Counted from the stretch's first letter, positions 36,917-46,124 are shown. The stretch is DNA of 64,000 nucleotides from Putridiphycobacter sp045110285 (GCA_045110285.1 JBGCGA010000040.1:1-64000); one strand, 5' to 3'. Translations and numbers: made by a program. The notes: generated by a model from the sequence alone, not told the origin.

Positions 36917-37483
36917 CTATTTAGAATCCATCATCACAATCTTTCGCCAAATAAACGTGACGGCAATTGAAAAGAAAAGCGCCAGAAACATGCCTATTCC
37001 CAAGTGCCCAAGAGCATAAGAATAAGCAGACAGGCCTTCAGCCGCCTGATCTTCTTGGTTTTCAATATAATCTAAATATGTTTTATCTTTCCAAGTGATA
37101 TCCTCTTTCTGTAACTCAAGGTAAACGGTTTCGTTTGGTACCAAAGCTAAGTTAGCATCTAAGCGCTCGTTTAATTTTTCTTCGATATAGGACTGATCAA
37201 TTTTTTCATGAAAAACGTAGGTGAATAATGACAGTAAAACAACAAACACAATTCCACCTTGAACAGACACTTTAAAATCTTCTGCAAAACTAGTATCAGA
37301 ATTATAACCCCTACTTCGCATGGTAAAGTATATACCTAAGCCAATTGCACACAATAACAAAAACATATTCCACAATCCACTCATTTGAGCACCTAAGGAA
37401 GTTTGGTTAGTAAAATAAAACCCCAAGGTAATCCCTACCGAAATAAGGAAACAAACCATTGCTACTCTTAAAGGGATTTTCAT
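36917..37483 (-). CDS. DUF4199 family membrane protein
   Basis: 188 aa with four hydrophobic segments (near residues 7-25, 35-52, 74-92 and 158-178). Residues 93-150 form a soluble, charged region. The topology and the yidC neighbour fit DUF4199-type proteins of Bacteroidota, function unknown. It starts 5 nt after yidC ends, so it is co-transcribed with it. Confidence 0.65.
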   Translation of the reverse strand: MKIPLRVAMVCFLISVGITLGFYFTNQTSLGAQMSGLWNMFLLLCAIGLGIYFTMRSRGYNSDTSFAEDFKVSVQGGIVFVVLLSLFTYVFHEKIDQSYIEEKLNERLDANLALVPNETVYLELQKEDITWKDKTYLDYIENQEDQAAEGLSAYSYALGHLGIGMFLALFFSIAVTFIWRKIVMMDSK

Positions 37484-37488
37484 TTGTT

Positions 37489-39453
37489 TTACTTTTTCTT
37501 CTTATTGGCTCTTTCTTGCTGTAATTTTTGAGCTTCTTCTAATCGTTGTGCAAACTTCGATTTCCCTTTTTTCTTTTTAGGAGCAGCTTTATTAGCTGCA
37601 ATTTTTGCTAAAATTTTGTCTTCATCCAACATCCATGTTTTAATGGCCCACATAATACCCATAGTCATTAAAGTAGAAATGAAGTAGTAGAAACTTAAGC
37701 CTGAAGAATACGAGTTAAACCAGAAAATCATCATGATTGGGAAAAAGTACATGATTACTTTCATGTTAGGCATTCCCTCCTGAGTTGGCATTTGCGTATT
37801 AGCACTATTAAAATGGGTGTACAACAAAGTAGTAATTGCCATTAACAATGTAAATAAACTAATGTGATTTCCGTATGCCCATGTAATTAAAGGAATATCA
37901 CCAGACCAAGACGCCACCTGATCATAAGTCGATAAATCTTCGGCCCATAAAAATGCTTTTTGTCTGATTTCAATTGAAGACGGAAACAACCTAAAAATGG
38001 CAATCAAAATTGGAAATTGAATTAACATTGGCACACACCCAGCAAGCGGACTTGCTCCTGCATCTTTATAAAGCGCCATGAGTGCCTGTTGCTTTTTCAT
38101 GGCATCATCTTTCTTGGGAAATTTCTTGCCAATTTCTTCTATTTCCGGTTTTAAAACACGCATCATAGCAGACGATTTGTACATTTTATAATTCACCGGA
38201 CTCAAAACTAATTTTACAAAAATAGTCAATAGGAATATAGCTAAACCAGCACCCCATCCCCAGGCTAAAAACCAGTTAAAAATTGGACGGAACGCCCAAA
38301 CATTTAACCATCTGAACACCCCCCAGCCCAAATCAACAATGTCTTCTGAACCATTTTCGTGTAAAGCAAGCATATCATAGTCATTAGGTCCAATATACCA
38401 GGTTAAGCTTACCGTTTCTGCCATATTATTAATCCCTAAATTCAAATCAGCTGAATAGTCCTTCAAATATGTTGAATCAAATTCTGGTCGCTGGGAAATA
38501 GCAATTTCAGATCCCGAACCAAAACCATCCGCTTTCATCACTACTGCTGAAAAGAATAATTGCTTAAATGCAATCCAATTCGTTTTTTCTTCAAATACCA
38601 ATTCATCATCTCCCATAGCAGACAAATAATCGTAAGAGCCTTCCTCGTCATAGTAAACAGTGGCATTTCTCTGCTCGTTTAATAAGTACTTTTCAGTCGA
38701 CATTAATTTCATGTCTGCAAATAACTTTGTTTGCCCTGGAGCAGCAGCATCAAACCCATTGAATTTAATAACCTGCGATAAATCGTGAGACCCTTTTGAC
38801 AAGCCGTAAACAAATTCAACCGTTTTTCCTGCAATATCAGCTTGAACATTTAATGCAGAATCGGATGAGTTCACCACCTTAAAATCATAATCGGTAGTTT
38901 TAATGATTTTCCCTCCTACTGAAATGCTTACACCATATTGAGACTGATCATCAAATAAATGCAAAAAGTCATCTCCCTCTGTCATATAATTCTCGTAGTC
39001 CCTATAATCTTTAATCCAAGCGTTTTTTATATGCCCACCTTTACTGGTAATTTCAATTTTTAAAACATCATTTTCTAAAAAGTGAGTGCTTTCAGCAATT
39101 ATTGGAGCCGTAGATGCTTTGGCCATAGGGAAAACAGTATCTAGTCCAGTGATATTACTCGTATACACTGGTTGGCCTACAGAATCCAAAACAACCATTC
39201 CGTTGTCTATTTTTGGGGCAAATTCTGTTGGTATTGGAGTGGTTGTAATTTCATTGGTTATAATTGCTGGTAACGTATCAATAATTTCTGAAATAGTATC
39301 AATAGGTGCAACAGTTGCGGTATTTTTTAAGCTATCTGCAATAGCAGTTTCTTTGGCTTCTTGAATATCTTCATCAGAAGGTGAATTAAAAATACTAAAG
39401 CCTAATAATATCCCTCCAATTAATAATAGTCCGATAACGGAATTTTTGTCCAT
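37489..39453 (-). CDS. yidC: YidC/Oxa1 membrane protein insertase
   Basis: 654 aa. N-terminal TM (VIGLLLIGGILLGFSIF) near residues 5-22, then a ~350-residue periplasmic P1 domain, then the five-helix insertase core from about 395, with the conserved MYKSSAMMRVLKPEI and ALYKDAGASPLAGCVPMLIQ regions. The C-terminus is very basic (KKKKGKSKFAQRLEEAQKL), as in many YidC proteins, where it helps bind the ribosome. It inserts membrane proteins alone or with SecYEG. DUF4199 follows 5 nt later. A TAATTTTG -7 element lies 20-27 nt upstream. Confidence 0.97.
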   Translation of the reverse strand: MDKNSVIGLLLIGGILLGFSIFNSPSDEDIQEAKETAIADSLKNTATVAPIDTISEIIDTLPAIITNEITTTPIPTEFAPKIDNGMVVLDSVGQPVYTSNITGLDTVFPMAKASTAPIIAESTHFLENDVLKIEITSKGGHIKNAWIKDYRDYENYMTEGDDFLHLFDDQSQYGVSISVGGKIIKTTDYDFKVVNSSDSALNVQADIAGKTVEFVYGLSKGSHDLSQVIKFNGFDAAAPGQTKLFADMKLMSTEKYLLNEQRNATVYYDEEGSYDYLSAMGDDELVFEEKTNWIAFKQLFFSAVVMKADGFGSGSEIAISQRPEFDSTYLKDYSADLNLGINNMAETVSLTWYIGPNDYDMLALHENGSEDIVDLGWGVFRWLNVWAFRPIFNWFLAWGWGAGLAIFLLTIFVKLVLSPVNYKMYKSSAMMRVLKPEIEEIGKKFPKKDDAMKKQQALMALYKDAGASPLAGCVPMLIQFPILIAIFRLFPSSIEIRQKAFLWAEDLSTYDQVASWSGDIPLITWAYGNHISLFTLLMAITTLLYTHFNSANTQMPTQEGMPNMKVIMYFFPIMMIFWFNSYSSGLSFYYFISTLMTMGIMWAIKTWMLDEDKILAKIAANKAAPKKKKGKSKFAQRLEEAQKLQQERANKKKK

Positions 39454-39889
39454 TTCTTTATTTTTAGAAACGCAAAATTAAACATTATAGGGGGAAACGG
39501 CGGGGAAATTAGGAAATTATATGGTTTTTTTTCCCATCTGTCCTTCGGACATCTTCCCCAAGGGAAGAATTTTCTGCTCTTGCACTCCGTATCCAGCCAT
39601 AATAAACAGAGAATGAATTTTGTTGTATTGGTTGAACCACCTTTCATTCGGACATCTTCTGCTTCGACACTTTGCTAAATTCATTGCGGCGCATGCTCTG
39701 GACAGCGCCCAAAAGACGAATTTTATGCTCCTGAGCGCTGTAATCAACTCCGGTAGATAACTTAATTTTGAATCATAATTGAGAAAACTCTATTAAAGGC
39801 CCGGTTGCTAAACACATCAGCAACCTAAGAGCTTCTTACGAAAAAAAAATTATTGATTTATCCTCAATACTATTGACTCTATACTATAC
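39454..39889. other. 436-nt intergenic region with degenerate repeats
   Basis: The sequence holds the yidC promoter side and two copies of TTCGGACATCTT (39544-39555 and 39647-39658). A related pair, GAAGAATTTTCTGCTC and GACGAATTTTATGCTC, follows each, and GAATGAATTTTGTTG also occurs at 22530. These look like fragments of dispersed intergenic repeats. Short ORFs here have poor composition and are not called. Confidence 0.45.
39473..39480 (-). promoter_or_regulatory. probable -7 promoter element of yidC
   Basis: On the minus strand this is TAATTTTG, a match to TAnnTTTG, 20 nt before the yidC ATG. No convincing -33 TTTG is seen. Confidence 0.4.
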
Positions 39890-40699
39890 TTATACCGCTA
39901 CATTATGGGTCCGTAAAGCATCATTTAATGACGTTTTCTTATCAGTACTTTCTTTTCTTTGGCCAATTATTAGAGCACAAGGAACATTAAAATCTCCAGC
40001 CGGGAAACTCTTAGAGTAAGACCCTGGAATCACAACACTTCTGGGTGGAACATGACCTTTCATCTCAACAGGTGTACCACCTGTTACATCAATAATTTTA
40101 GTAGACATAGTTAGCACAACATTTGCACCCAAAACAGCTTCTTTACCGACTCTTACACCTTCAACTACAATACAGCGCGACCCAATAAATGCATTATCCT
40201 CAATAATCACAGGCGCAGCCTGTAATGGTTCTAAAACACCACCAATGCCTACACCACCACTTAAATGCACATTTTTTCCAATTTGCGCGCATGAACCCAC
40301 TGTTGCCCATGTATCAACCATTGTGCCTTCATCTACATATGCACCTATATTGACATAACTTGGCATCATAATCACTCCAGCAGAAATATAAGCTCCATAT
40401 CTGGCAACCGCATGCGGCACTACTCTAATTCCTTTTTCTTTATAACCAGTTTTCAAAGCCATTTTATCATGAAATTCAAATGGTCCCACTTCAATGGTTT
40501 CCATTTGCCGGATAGGAAAGTACATGACAACTGCCTTTTTCACCCACTCATTAACTTGCCAATCTCCATTAGTCAATGGTTCAGCAACTCTTAGTTCACC
40601 AGAATCAATTGAAGCAATTACAGTATTAATTGCATCTCTTGTTTCTTTATTTTGCAGTAAATTTCTATCGTTCCAAGCAGCTTCAATAATCGATTTCAT
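39890..40699 (-). CDS. dapD: tetrahydrodipicolinate N-succinyltransferase
   Basis: 269 aa, DapD, which transfers succinyl from succinyl-CoA to tetrahydrodipicolinate in the succinylase branch of lysine and meso-diaminopimelate synthesis. The N-terminal helical domain (about 1-90) is followed by a left-handed beta-helix of hexapeptide repeats (about 95-230), with PSYVNIGAYVDEGTMVDTWA and GSRCIVVEGVRVGKEAVLGA as diagnostic stretches. The length is normal. It is divergent from ybaB, with promoter elements of both directions overlapping between them. Confidence 0.96.
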   Translation of the reverse strand: MKSIIEAAWNDRNLLQNKETRDAINTVIASIDSGELRVAEPLTNGDWQVNEWVKKAVVMYFPIRQMETIEVGPFEFHDKMALKTGYKEKGIRVVPHAVARYGAYISAGVIMMPSYVNIGAYVDEGTMVDTWATVGSCAQIGKNVHLSGGVGIGGVLEPLQAAPVIIEDNAFIGSRCIVVEGVRVGKEAVLGANVVLTMSTKIIDVTGGTPVEMKGHVPPRSVVIPGSYSKSFPAGDFNVPCALIIGQRKESTDKKTSLNDALRTHNVAV

Positions 40700-40775
40700 T
40701 TATAGTTTCTTATTAATGATAAACTTGACCTTTAAGCAATGTTATCAAATGGTTAAATTTTAGTTTTTCGAGTGA

Positions 40776-40803
40776 CAAATATAAGTTATGTTATCTATTT
40801 TTG
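40776..40803. promoter_or_regulatory. divergent -7 elements for dapD and ybaB
   Basis: On the minus strand TATATTTG (40776-40783) faces dapD; on the plus strand TATTTTTG (40796-40803) faces ybaB. Both fit TAnnTTTG, 20 and 77 nt from their ATGs respectively for ybaB and dapD. Matching -33 elements are not clear, so the call rests on one box each. Confidence 0.4.
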
Positions 40804-40822
40804 CTGAAAAGAACAAAAGTTT

Positions 40823-41113
40823 ATGTTTGGAAAAGGAATGATGAAAAAGCTGGAGCAAATGCAGCAGCAAGTTGAAGAAACAAAAGGAAAATTAGAGAAT
40901 ATAAAGCTAATTGGCGAAGCCATGGAGGGCAAAGTTAGAGTTGAAGTCAATGGTAACGGTGTGATTACCGATATAAAAATAACTGGAGAAGCCAGTCAAT
41001 CAGAAATTACTGAATTAATAAAAACAGCCGCAAATCGAGCCTTAGAACAAGCAAACAGAACTAAAGAAATGGAAATGGCTCAATCTGCTAGGGGCATAAT
41101 ACCAGGAATGTAA
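40823..41113 (+). CDS. ybaB: YbaB/EbfC family nucleoid-associated protein
   Basis: 96 aa. YbaB/EbfC proteins are small DNA-binding dimers. This sequence shows the family pattern: KLEQMQQQVEETKGKLENIK helix, the GNGVITDIKITGE strand pair, and a closing helix with ANRALEQANRTKE ending in the conserved GIIPGM. It shares its stop/start (TAATG) with the TauE/SafE gene. Confidence 0.93.
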   Translation: MFGKGMMKKLEQMQQQVEETKGKLENIKLIGEAMEGKVRVEVNGNGVITDIKITGEASQSEITELIKTAANRALEQANRTKEMEMAQSARGIIPGM

Positions 41114-41898
41114 TGGAAACAAGTCAAACAATTTTATTAATATTAGTATCTTTTGGAGCCAGCTGGCTAACATTTTTCAGTGGATTTGGGCTAGGCACAC
41201 TTTTAACTCCAGTTTTTTACCTCTTGTTAGGGGATTTAACACTAGCCATTGCAGCTACTGCAGTAGTTCACCTTTCGAACAACATTTTCAAGTTCTTGCT
41301 CATGCAAAAAAATGTCAATTGGAAAATTGTAATACCATTTGGGCTAGCTGCCATTCCAGCAGCCATGCTAGGTGCCTACTTAATTAGTCACTTTACCGAT
41401 ATTTCGTTATTAAAATATAATCTTTTCGGTAATATTAAATCGGTCAAACTAATCAATTTAATTTTCGGAATAGTACTGATAGGATTTGCCTTAATTGAGC
41501 TTGTTGAAAAATGGTCAATCGCGTTTTCCAAGCAAAGTTTGTGGCTTGGTGGATTAATTAGTGGTTTTTTTGGTGGACTTTCTGGTCATCAAGGCGCTTT
41601 AAGAACGGCCTTTTTAGTGAAATATCAATTAGAAAAACAAGCCTTTATCGCCACAGGAATTGTGATAGCGTTGGTCATTGATTTCACCAGAATACCCATG
41701 TATTTCAGAGAAACACCAGTTGCAGACTTACAGGCAGAGTGGCCAATTATTTCTATCTCAATTGTCAGTGCTGTAGTTGGTGCAATTTTAGGCAAACTAT
41801 TTTTAAAGAAAATAAAGTTTGATGTGCTAACAATCGCTATTTCTATTGGAATGATTATTTTTGGTTTAGCCCTTGCATTGGGCCTTCTCGAAAAATGA
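41113..41898 (+). CDS. TauE/SafE family sulfite/sulfonate exporter-like permease
   Basis: 261 aa, eight predicted TM helices in two repeats of four, with the family pattern GFGLGTLLTPVFYLLLGD near residues 25-42 and GGLISGFFGGLSGHQGALRT near residues 144-163. TauE/SafE proteins move small organic or sulfur anions; the substrate here cannot be set. It sits between ybaB (1-nt overlap) and the 5-formyl-THF cyclo-ligase gene (4-nt overlap), so the three form one operon. Confidence 0.88.
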   Translation: METSQTILLILVSFGASWLTFFSGFGLGTLLTPVFYLLLGDLTLAIAATAVVHLSNNIFKFLLMQKNVNWKIVIPFGLAAIPAAMLGAYLISHFTDISLLKYNLFGNIKSVKLINLIFGIVLIGFALIELVEKWSIAFSKQSLWLGGLISGFFGGLSGHQGALRTAFLVKYQLEKQAFIATGIVIALVIDFTRIPMYFRETPVADLQAEWPIISISIVSAVVGAILGKLFLKKIKFDVLTIAISIGMIIFGLALALGLLEK

Positions 41899-42455
41899 CG
41901 AAAGAAAAATTAAGACAAAAATACAAAGCAAAACGCCAAAAACTATCGGATGCTGACGTTTGCAAACTGTCTCAACAGATTTTTGAAAATTTTAGAGCAA
42001 GTTTTAATTTTGAAGGCAAGTCAATTAGCATTTTTGTCCCAATTGAACGATTTAAAGAAGTAAATACTTGGGAATTCTTAAATAATTATTCAGCTAATTA
42101 TTTTTTACCTGTTGTAAACCCAAATGGATTGCAGCACGTCAAATTCGAATCCATTGAACAATTGCAAGAAACTGATTGGGGTATTTTAGAGCCAAATTAC
42201 GGTGAAACAGCGACAGCAAAGCTATTCGATCTAGTTATTGTACCATTGCTTGCATATGACGCAGATGGAAACAGAGTTGGATATGGTAAAGGATTTTATG
42301 ATAGTTTTCTAAAAAACTGCGCTTCGCATTGCCAATTTATTGGTCTCTCATATTTTGAGCCAGAACAAAATAGTATTGCAACTATTCCGTCCGATATTCG
42401 GCTTCATTATTGCATTACCCCTAAGAAAGTGCATCAATTTAAAAAAACCATCTAA
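41895..42455 (+). CDS. 5-formyltetrahydrofolate cyclo-ligase
   Basis: 186 aa. It converts 5-formyl-THF to 5,10-methenyl-THF using ATP. Features: the basic start KEKLRQKYKAKRQKLSD, the SIFVPIERFKEVNTWEF substrate region, and the diagnostic VPLLAYDADGNRVGYGKGFY that forms the ATP site. The length is normal. It is the last gene of the ybaB operon; overlap by ATGA with the TauE/SafE gene indicates coupling. Confidence 0.95.
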   Translation: MTKEKLRQKYKAKRQKLSDADVCKLSQQIFENFRASFNFEGKSISIFVPIERFKEVNTWEFLNNYSANYFLPVVNPNGLQHVKFESIEQLQETDWGILEPNYGETATAKLFDLVIVPLLAYDADGNRVGYGKGFYDSFLKNCASHCQFIGLSYFEPEQNSIATIPSDIRLHYCITPKKVHQFKKTI

Positions 42456-42518
42456 TTTTGGTAAGGTTTTTAAAATGAATCCGTACTAAATTAAAACAAA
42501 AACTACAAGGCATTATTT

Positions 42519-43553
42519 ATGGCTGCACCTATCATTACTCAAGAAAAATGGACTCCGACAAAGCAAATTGACACTTTGACAAAATCAATCGATTTTGAAA
42601 AAGGATTCATCAAAACCATGTCAGATATCAATTCATTTCCTTTAAAACCAAAAACATTGGAAATCCTGCAGATTAATTTAGGATACTTATGTAATTTAGA
42701 ATGTACACACTGCCATGTCGATTCTTCGCCTCGAAGAAAAGAAATTACACCAACTGAAATTTTAGAAAAGTGTTTAGAAGTTTTAGATAATAATTCGTCA
42801 ATTCACACGGTGGATTTAACTGGAGGAGCACCTGAAATGAATCCGCAATTCCAATGGTTTATCGAGCAACTAGACTCAAGAAATGTAGAAGTGATTGTGC
42901 GAAGTAACTTAACTATTTTAGTAGAAGGAAAATTTAAATCATATCCAGAGTTTTTAGCCAAACACAAAGTGACGATTATTTCATCACTACCTTGTTATAC
43001 TGAACAAAATACGGATGCTCAAAGGGGAGATGGTGTCTTTAATAAGTCAATTGAAGCCCTGCAAATTTTGAATGGCTATGGTTACGGAATAGATCCGGAA
43101 TTAAAACTACACTTAGTGTATAATCCAGGCGGCGCTTCCATTGCTCCAAACCAGGCAAAATTGAAGTTAGATTACCAACGTGAATTAAAAAGCAATTACA
43201 ATATTGTTTTTAATGAATTGTACACCATCACAAACCTGCCAATAAGTCGATTCTTGGAATATTTAAGCAGAGAAGACAAACTTGAAGATTATATGGTTTT
43301 ATTAGCCAATAGCTTTAATCCGTCTGCTGCTGACAAGGTGATGTGCACCAATACACTGTCTGTTGATTATGATGGCAACTTGTTTGACTGTGATTTTAAT
43401 CAAATACTAAAATTACCCGTTGCAGTTAAAAATGCCAAAAACATCATGGATTTTGACATTGATGAATTAAGCAATAGAAACATTATTTTAAACAACCATT
43501 GTTTTGGATGCACTGCAGGCGAAGGATCTAGTTGTCAAGGAGCATTAACATAA
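42519..43553 (+). CDS. arsS: arsenosugar biosynthesis radical SAM protein ArsS
   Basis: 344 aa. A radical SAM cluster motif C-x3-C-x2-C occurs at Cys58, Cys62 and Cys65 (LCNLECTHCH), with GGAPEMNP for SAM binding. The C-terminal end NHCFGCTAGEGSSCQGALT is the conserved ArsS/DUF3641 signature. Family members are associated with arsenosugar formation from methylated arsenic. It heads a cluster with a rhodanese (10 nt later) and the TIGR04282-type glycosyltransferase. No arsM methyltransferase is in this window. Confidence 0.9.
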   Translation: MAAPIITQEKWTPTKQIDTLTKSIDFEKGFIKTMSDINSFPLKPKTLEILQINLGYLCNLECTHCHVDSSPRRKEITPTEILEKCLEVLDNNSSIHTVDLTGGAPEMNPQFQWFIEQLDSRNVEVIVRSNLTILVEGKFKSYPEFLAKHKVTIISSLPCYTEQNTDAQRGDGVFNKSIEALQILNGYGYGIDPELKLHLVYNPGGASIAPNQAKLKLDYQRELKSNYNIVFNELYTITNLPISRFLEYLSREDKLEDYMVLLANSFNPSAADKVMCTNTLSVDYDGNLFDCDFNQILKLPVAVKNAKNIMDFDIDELSNRNIILNNHCFGCTAGEGSSCQGALT

Positions 43554-43563
43554 AATTATTGAA

Positions 43564-44070
43564 ATGAAAAATATACTTCTTTTATTATTCGTAGGATTTG
43601 GACTTTCAGGTTTCTCGCAAGAAACTGAAAAAGAGCAGACGTTTGATGAAATGGTGCGATCTTACTACAAAAAGACAGTACCATTAATTTACCCTCATCA
43701 ATTGTATAAAAAGATGATGGCTAAAGAAAAAATGTATTTGTTAGACACCAGAGAATCTAAAGAATTTGAAGTATCTACTTTAAAAAACGCCATGCATGTA
43801 GGTTTTATTGGTTTTAATATGAATAAAGTGAAAGCCATTGATAAAAAAGCAACCATTATTATGTACTGCACAATAGGTGCAAGAAGCGAAACCATTGGAG
43901 AAAAATTAAAGAAAAATGGCTACACAAATGTTTATAATTTATACGGTGGTTTAATGCACTGGAAAAATGAAGGTTATAAAGTGTATAAAGGTTCTACCGT
44001 AACAAACAATATTCATGTGTATTCTAAAAAATGGGGTAAATGGTTGAATGTTGGTAAGCCAGTTTATTAA
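43564..44070 (+). CDS. exported rhodanese-like protein
   Basis: 168 aa with a signal peptide (MKNILLLLFVGFGLSGFS). One rhodanese domain (about residues 40-140) with active-site Cys102 in MYCTIGARSE; the loop C-T-I-G-A-R-S is close to the standard C-R-x-G-x-R-S. A short basic tail follows. It lies between arsS and the glycosyltransferase gene, sharing TAATG with the latter. A periplasmic sulfur-transfer or redox role in the arsenosugar cluster is inferred from the position only. Confidence 0.88.
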   Translation: MKNILLLLFVGFGLSGFSQETEKEQTFDEMVRSYYKKTVPLIYPHQLYKKMMAKEKMYLLDTRESKEFEVSTLKNAMHVGFIGFNMNKVKAIDKKATIIMYCTIGARSETIGEKLKKNGYTNVYNLYGGLMHWKNEGYKVYKGSTVTNNIHVYSKKWGKWLNVGKPVY

Positions 44071-44672
44071 TGTCGAAGAATCTCTTAATTGTATTTGCTA
44101 AAAACATTACTGAAGGTAAAGTAAAAACCCGTTTAGCCGCCAGCATTGGCAACAAGAGAGCCTTAGCCGTTTATCACGCTCTTTTCAACATTACGGAACA
44201 AGAAAGTTCAGCAGTAAAAAATGCTGACTTAAGGATCTATTTTTCGCACGAAATAATGGACAAACCTTGGCCAAAAGCAAAAAAGTTTATTCAGTGCCAA
44301 GGCAATTTAGGCGATAAAATGAAACACGCCTTCGCTAAAGGACAAGCGGACGGCTACACCAACATTATTGGTATCGGCGCCGATTTGGCTGACCTTAAAG
44401 CTGAACTGATTGAAAACGCATTTGAACAACTTAAAAACCACGACTTTGTATTTGGACCTGCCGAAGATGGTGGTTATTATTTAGTAGGCACTTCGCAACC
44501 TGAAATGTATATTTTTGATAATAAACCTTGGAGTACTGAAACGCTTTTAAAAGAAACCTTAACTGAAATAGCATCTAAAAAACAGTCTGTTGCTATGCTT
44601 AAAATGTTGAATGACATTGACACCATTGAAGATTTAAGAGCCTCTAGTTTGGCTGGTGAGTTTGGAACTTAA
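44070..44672 (+). CDS. TIGR04282-type arsenosugar biosynthesis glycosyltransferase
   Basis: 200 aa. The nucleotide-sugar start NLLIVFAKNITEGKVKTRLA, the DLADL acidic region (in IGIGADLADLKAELI) and FVFGPAEDGGYYLVG are the signature of the TIGR04282/DUF2064 family. It fits the arsenosugar context with ArsS and the rhodanese. A broken copy of its last ~50 codons lies 2.1 kb downstream (46651-46812), after the unknown lipoprotein/barrel pair. Confidence 0.9.
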   Translation: MSKNLLIVFAKNITEGKVKTRLAASIGNKRALAVYHALFNITEQESSAVKNADLRIYFSHEIMDKPWPKAKKFIQCQGNLGDKMKHAFAKGQADGYTNIIGIGADLADLKAELIENAFEQLKNHDFVFGPAEDGGYYLVGTSQPEMYIFDNKPWSTETLLKETLTEIASKKQSVAMLKMLNDIDTIEDLRASSLAGEFGT

Positions 44673-44738
44673 TTGTTAATAATCAGAAAATCTCATAATC
44701 ATCAATATAGAAATTACTGCTTATCAGACACTTAAACA

Positions 44739-44781
44739 ACAACAAGTGCCAGTACATAAACAAAGTACAGGCACTTGTTGT
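44739..44781. terminator. bidirectional terminator
   Basis: Arms ACAACAAGTGCC-AGTAC and GTAC-AGGCACTTGTTGT pair over 16 bp with a single mismatch and a 9-nt loop. It separates the convergent glycosyltransferase gene (ends 44672) and the barrel gene (ends 44794). There is only a short T run, so it may function weakly on the plus strand. Confidence 0.7.
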
Positions 44782-44793
44782 GAGACTTTGATT

Positions 44794-45345
44794 TTATTTT
44801 TTACTATTTCCAGTAAAAAGTTTAAAATTGAATCTTACTCCAATTCCCCAGTATAAATTAAAGTTATTAATGGGAGCTCCTAATGAATTTAGTTCATTAT
44901 TCCTAATATATCGAAACCCTCCAGACAAGTAAAAACTTCTAAAAAACAACAGATTAGCACTTAAATCAAAAACACTTTTTGAATTTGGAAATTTAGAAAT
45001 AGGAATCCCATACAAGCCTTTGATTTGAATCCCAATAATCGAGTCATTTTTCTTTAGACTATATCCCACTCCACCTAAAACCGAAACTTCATTCTTATAA
45101 CCAGAAAAAATAGGGTTGAACGAAAAATGGTTTCTGCCTTCAAGCACTACATCAATTCTTTTATTAACAACGTAATTTAAATGAACTGCTCTTGAAAGAG
45201 ACATCAAAGAAGGTTTTGTTAGGTTTGCAGAATTCATATCTGCTTGCAAACCTATCCGCCAACGATATTGATTAATAGACTCTTGGCTTAAACCGAGAAC
45301 CGATATCAGTACAAAGAATAATAATAAAACTATACTTCTTAGCAT
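44794..45345 (-). CDS. outer-membrane barrel-like protein, unknown family
   Basis: 183 aa, signal peptide MLRSIVLLLFFVLISVLGL then SQESINQYRWR. The mature part alternates hydrophobic and polar residues over about 8 strands and ends in IGVRFNFKLFTGNSKK. The gene overlaps the lipoprotein gene before it by 7 nt, so both are one transcript. I do not know the family. The pairing with a surface lipoprotein may mean they act together. Confidence 0.6.
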   Translation of the reverse strand: MLRSIVLLLFFVLISVLGLSQESINQYRWRIGLQADMNSANLTKPSLMSLSRAVHLNYVVNKRIDVVLEGRNHFSFNPIFSGYKNEVSVLGGVGYSLKKNDSIIGIQIKGLYGIPISKFPNSKSVFDLSANLLFFRSFYLSGGFRYIRNNELNSLGAPINNFNLYWGIGVRFNFKLFTGNSKK

Positions 45346-46124
45346 AAGTACACAAACATTGCGGCTAGAACTGATACTGCACCGGCACCAATAGCGGAAC
45401 CAACAAAACCTGGAGGAATTACTATGGCGGTACCATTAACAACAAAAGTCACTCCAAATGAGCCAATAAGTGCTCCCAGAGCATCTGCTGCTGCAACAAA
45501 AAGTGCCTTCTTAATTTTCCCCCAATTTTGGCATGCAGATTTCGTCATATCACCATTGTTATAATAATTAGTCCATAAAACTAAAGAACCTTTTAATGTC
45601 TCAATACCATTTAAAGTACTACGCATAGTATTCAAATCAATTGATTTTTCAGCAACTAATTTGATTTCTAAAGCATTAATTTCATCAATCAATTTAGCTA
45701 TATTTCCATCAGAATTAAATAACAGATTATCAATTTTATTGAGATATTCCTTAGCTTTTTTGTCCTCAATATAATCCGCAAGTTTAATTTCCTCATCAGC
45801 AAAATCGACTTTAAGAAATTCACTGTCCATTTGACTAGAAATATCTAGTTTTACATCCAACTCTTCTTCAATTACATTGCAATAATCAGAAAAATTTTCT
45901 TCAGTTATACTTGGCAAATTAGCTTCTTCAATCTTATTTAAGACTCGCAGTACATGATCGTCATGTTCTTTAGAAAATGATTTAGCCTCTACAAGTAACT
46001 CTTTTACTTCAGTTTGCCTCTCATTTCCCTTTTCAATCTCCTTTGCTGTATCATCCTTCTCACAAGAAGCAAATCCAATTCCTACTAAGGCAAGGAATAA
46101 TGCGCCATACTTTATGTTTTTCAT
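45339..46124 (-). CDS. surface lipoprotein with hydrophobic glycine-rich tail
   Basis: 261 aa. A lipoprotein signal peptide ends at Cys21 (LVGIGFASC). The residues after Cys, E-K-D-D, fit the lipoprotein export signal K-(D/E)2 of Bacteroidota, so the protein is likely surface-exposed. Residues 25-195 are helical and charged. Residues about 205-261 (ADALGALIGSFGVTFVV then PPGFVGSAIGAGAVSVLAAM) form a hydrophobic, Gly/Ala-rich end, unusual for a lipoprotein, resembling glycine-zipper segments of membrane-active peptides. A role in membrane insertion or contact toxicity is speculation. Overlaps the next gene by 7 nt. Confidence 0.6.
   Translation of the reverse strand: MKNIKYGALFLALVGIGFASCEKDDTAKEIEKGNERQTEVKELLVEAKSFSKEHDDHVLRVLNKIEEANLPSITEENFSDYCNVIEEELDVKLDISSQMDSEFLKVDFADEEIKLADYIEDKKAKEYLNKIDNLLFNSDGNIAKLIDEINALEIKLVAEKSIDLNTMRSTLNGIETLKGSLVLWTNYYNNGDMTKSACQNWGKIKKALFVAAADALGALIGSFGVTFVVNGTAIVIPPGFVGSAIGAGAVSVLAAMFVYLC

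Noticed and set aside
39517..39747. A 76-codon minus-strand ORF upstream of yidC
   Set aside because: Its composition is not protein-like, and it lies on degenerate dispersed repeat sequence.
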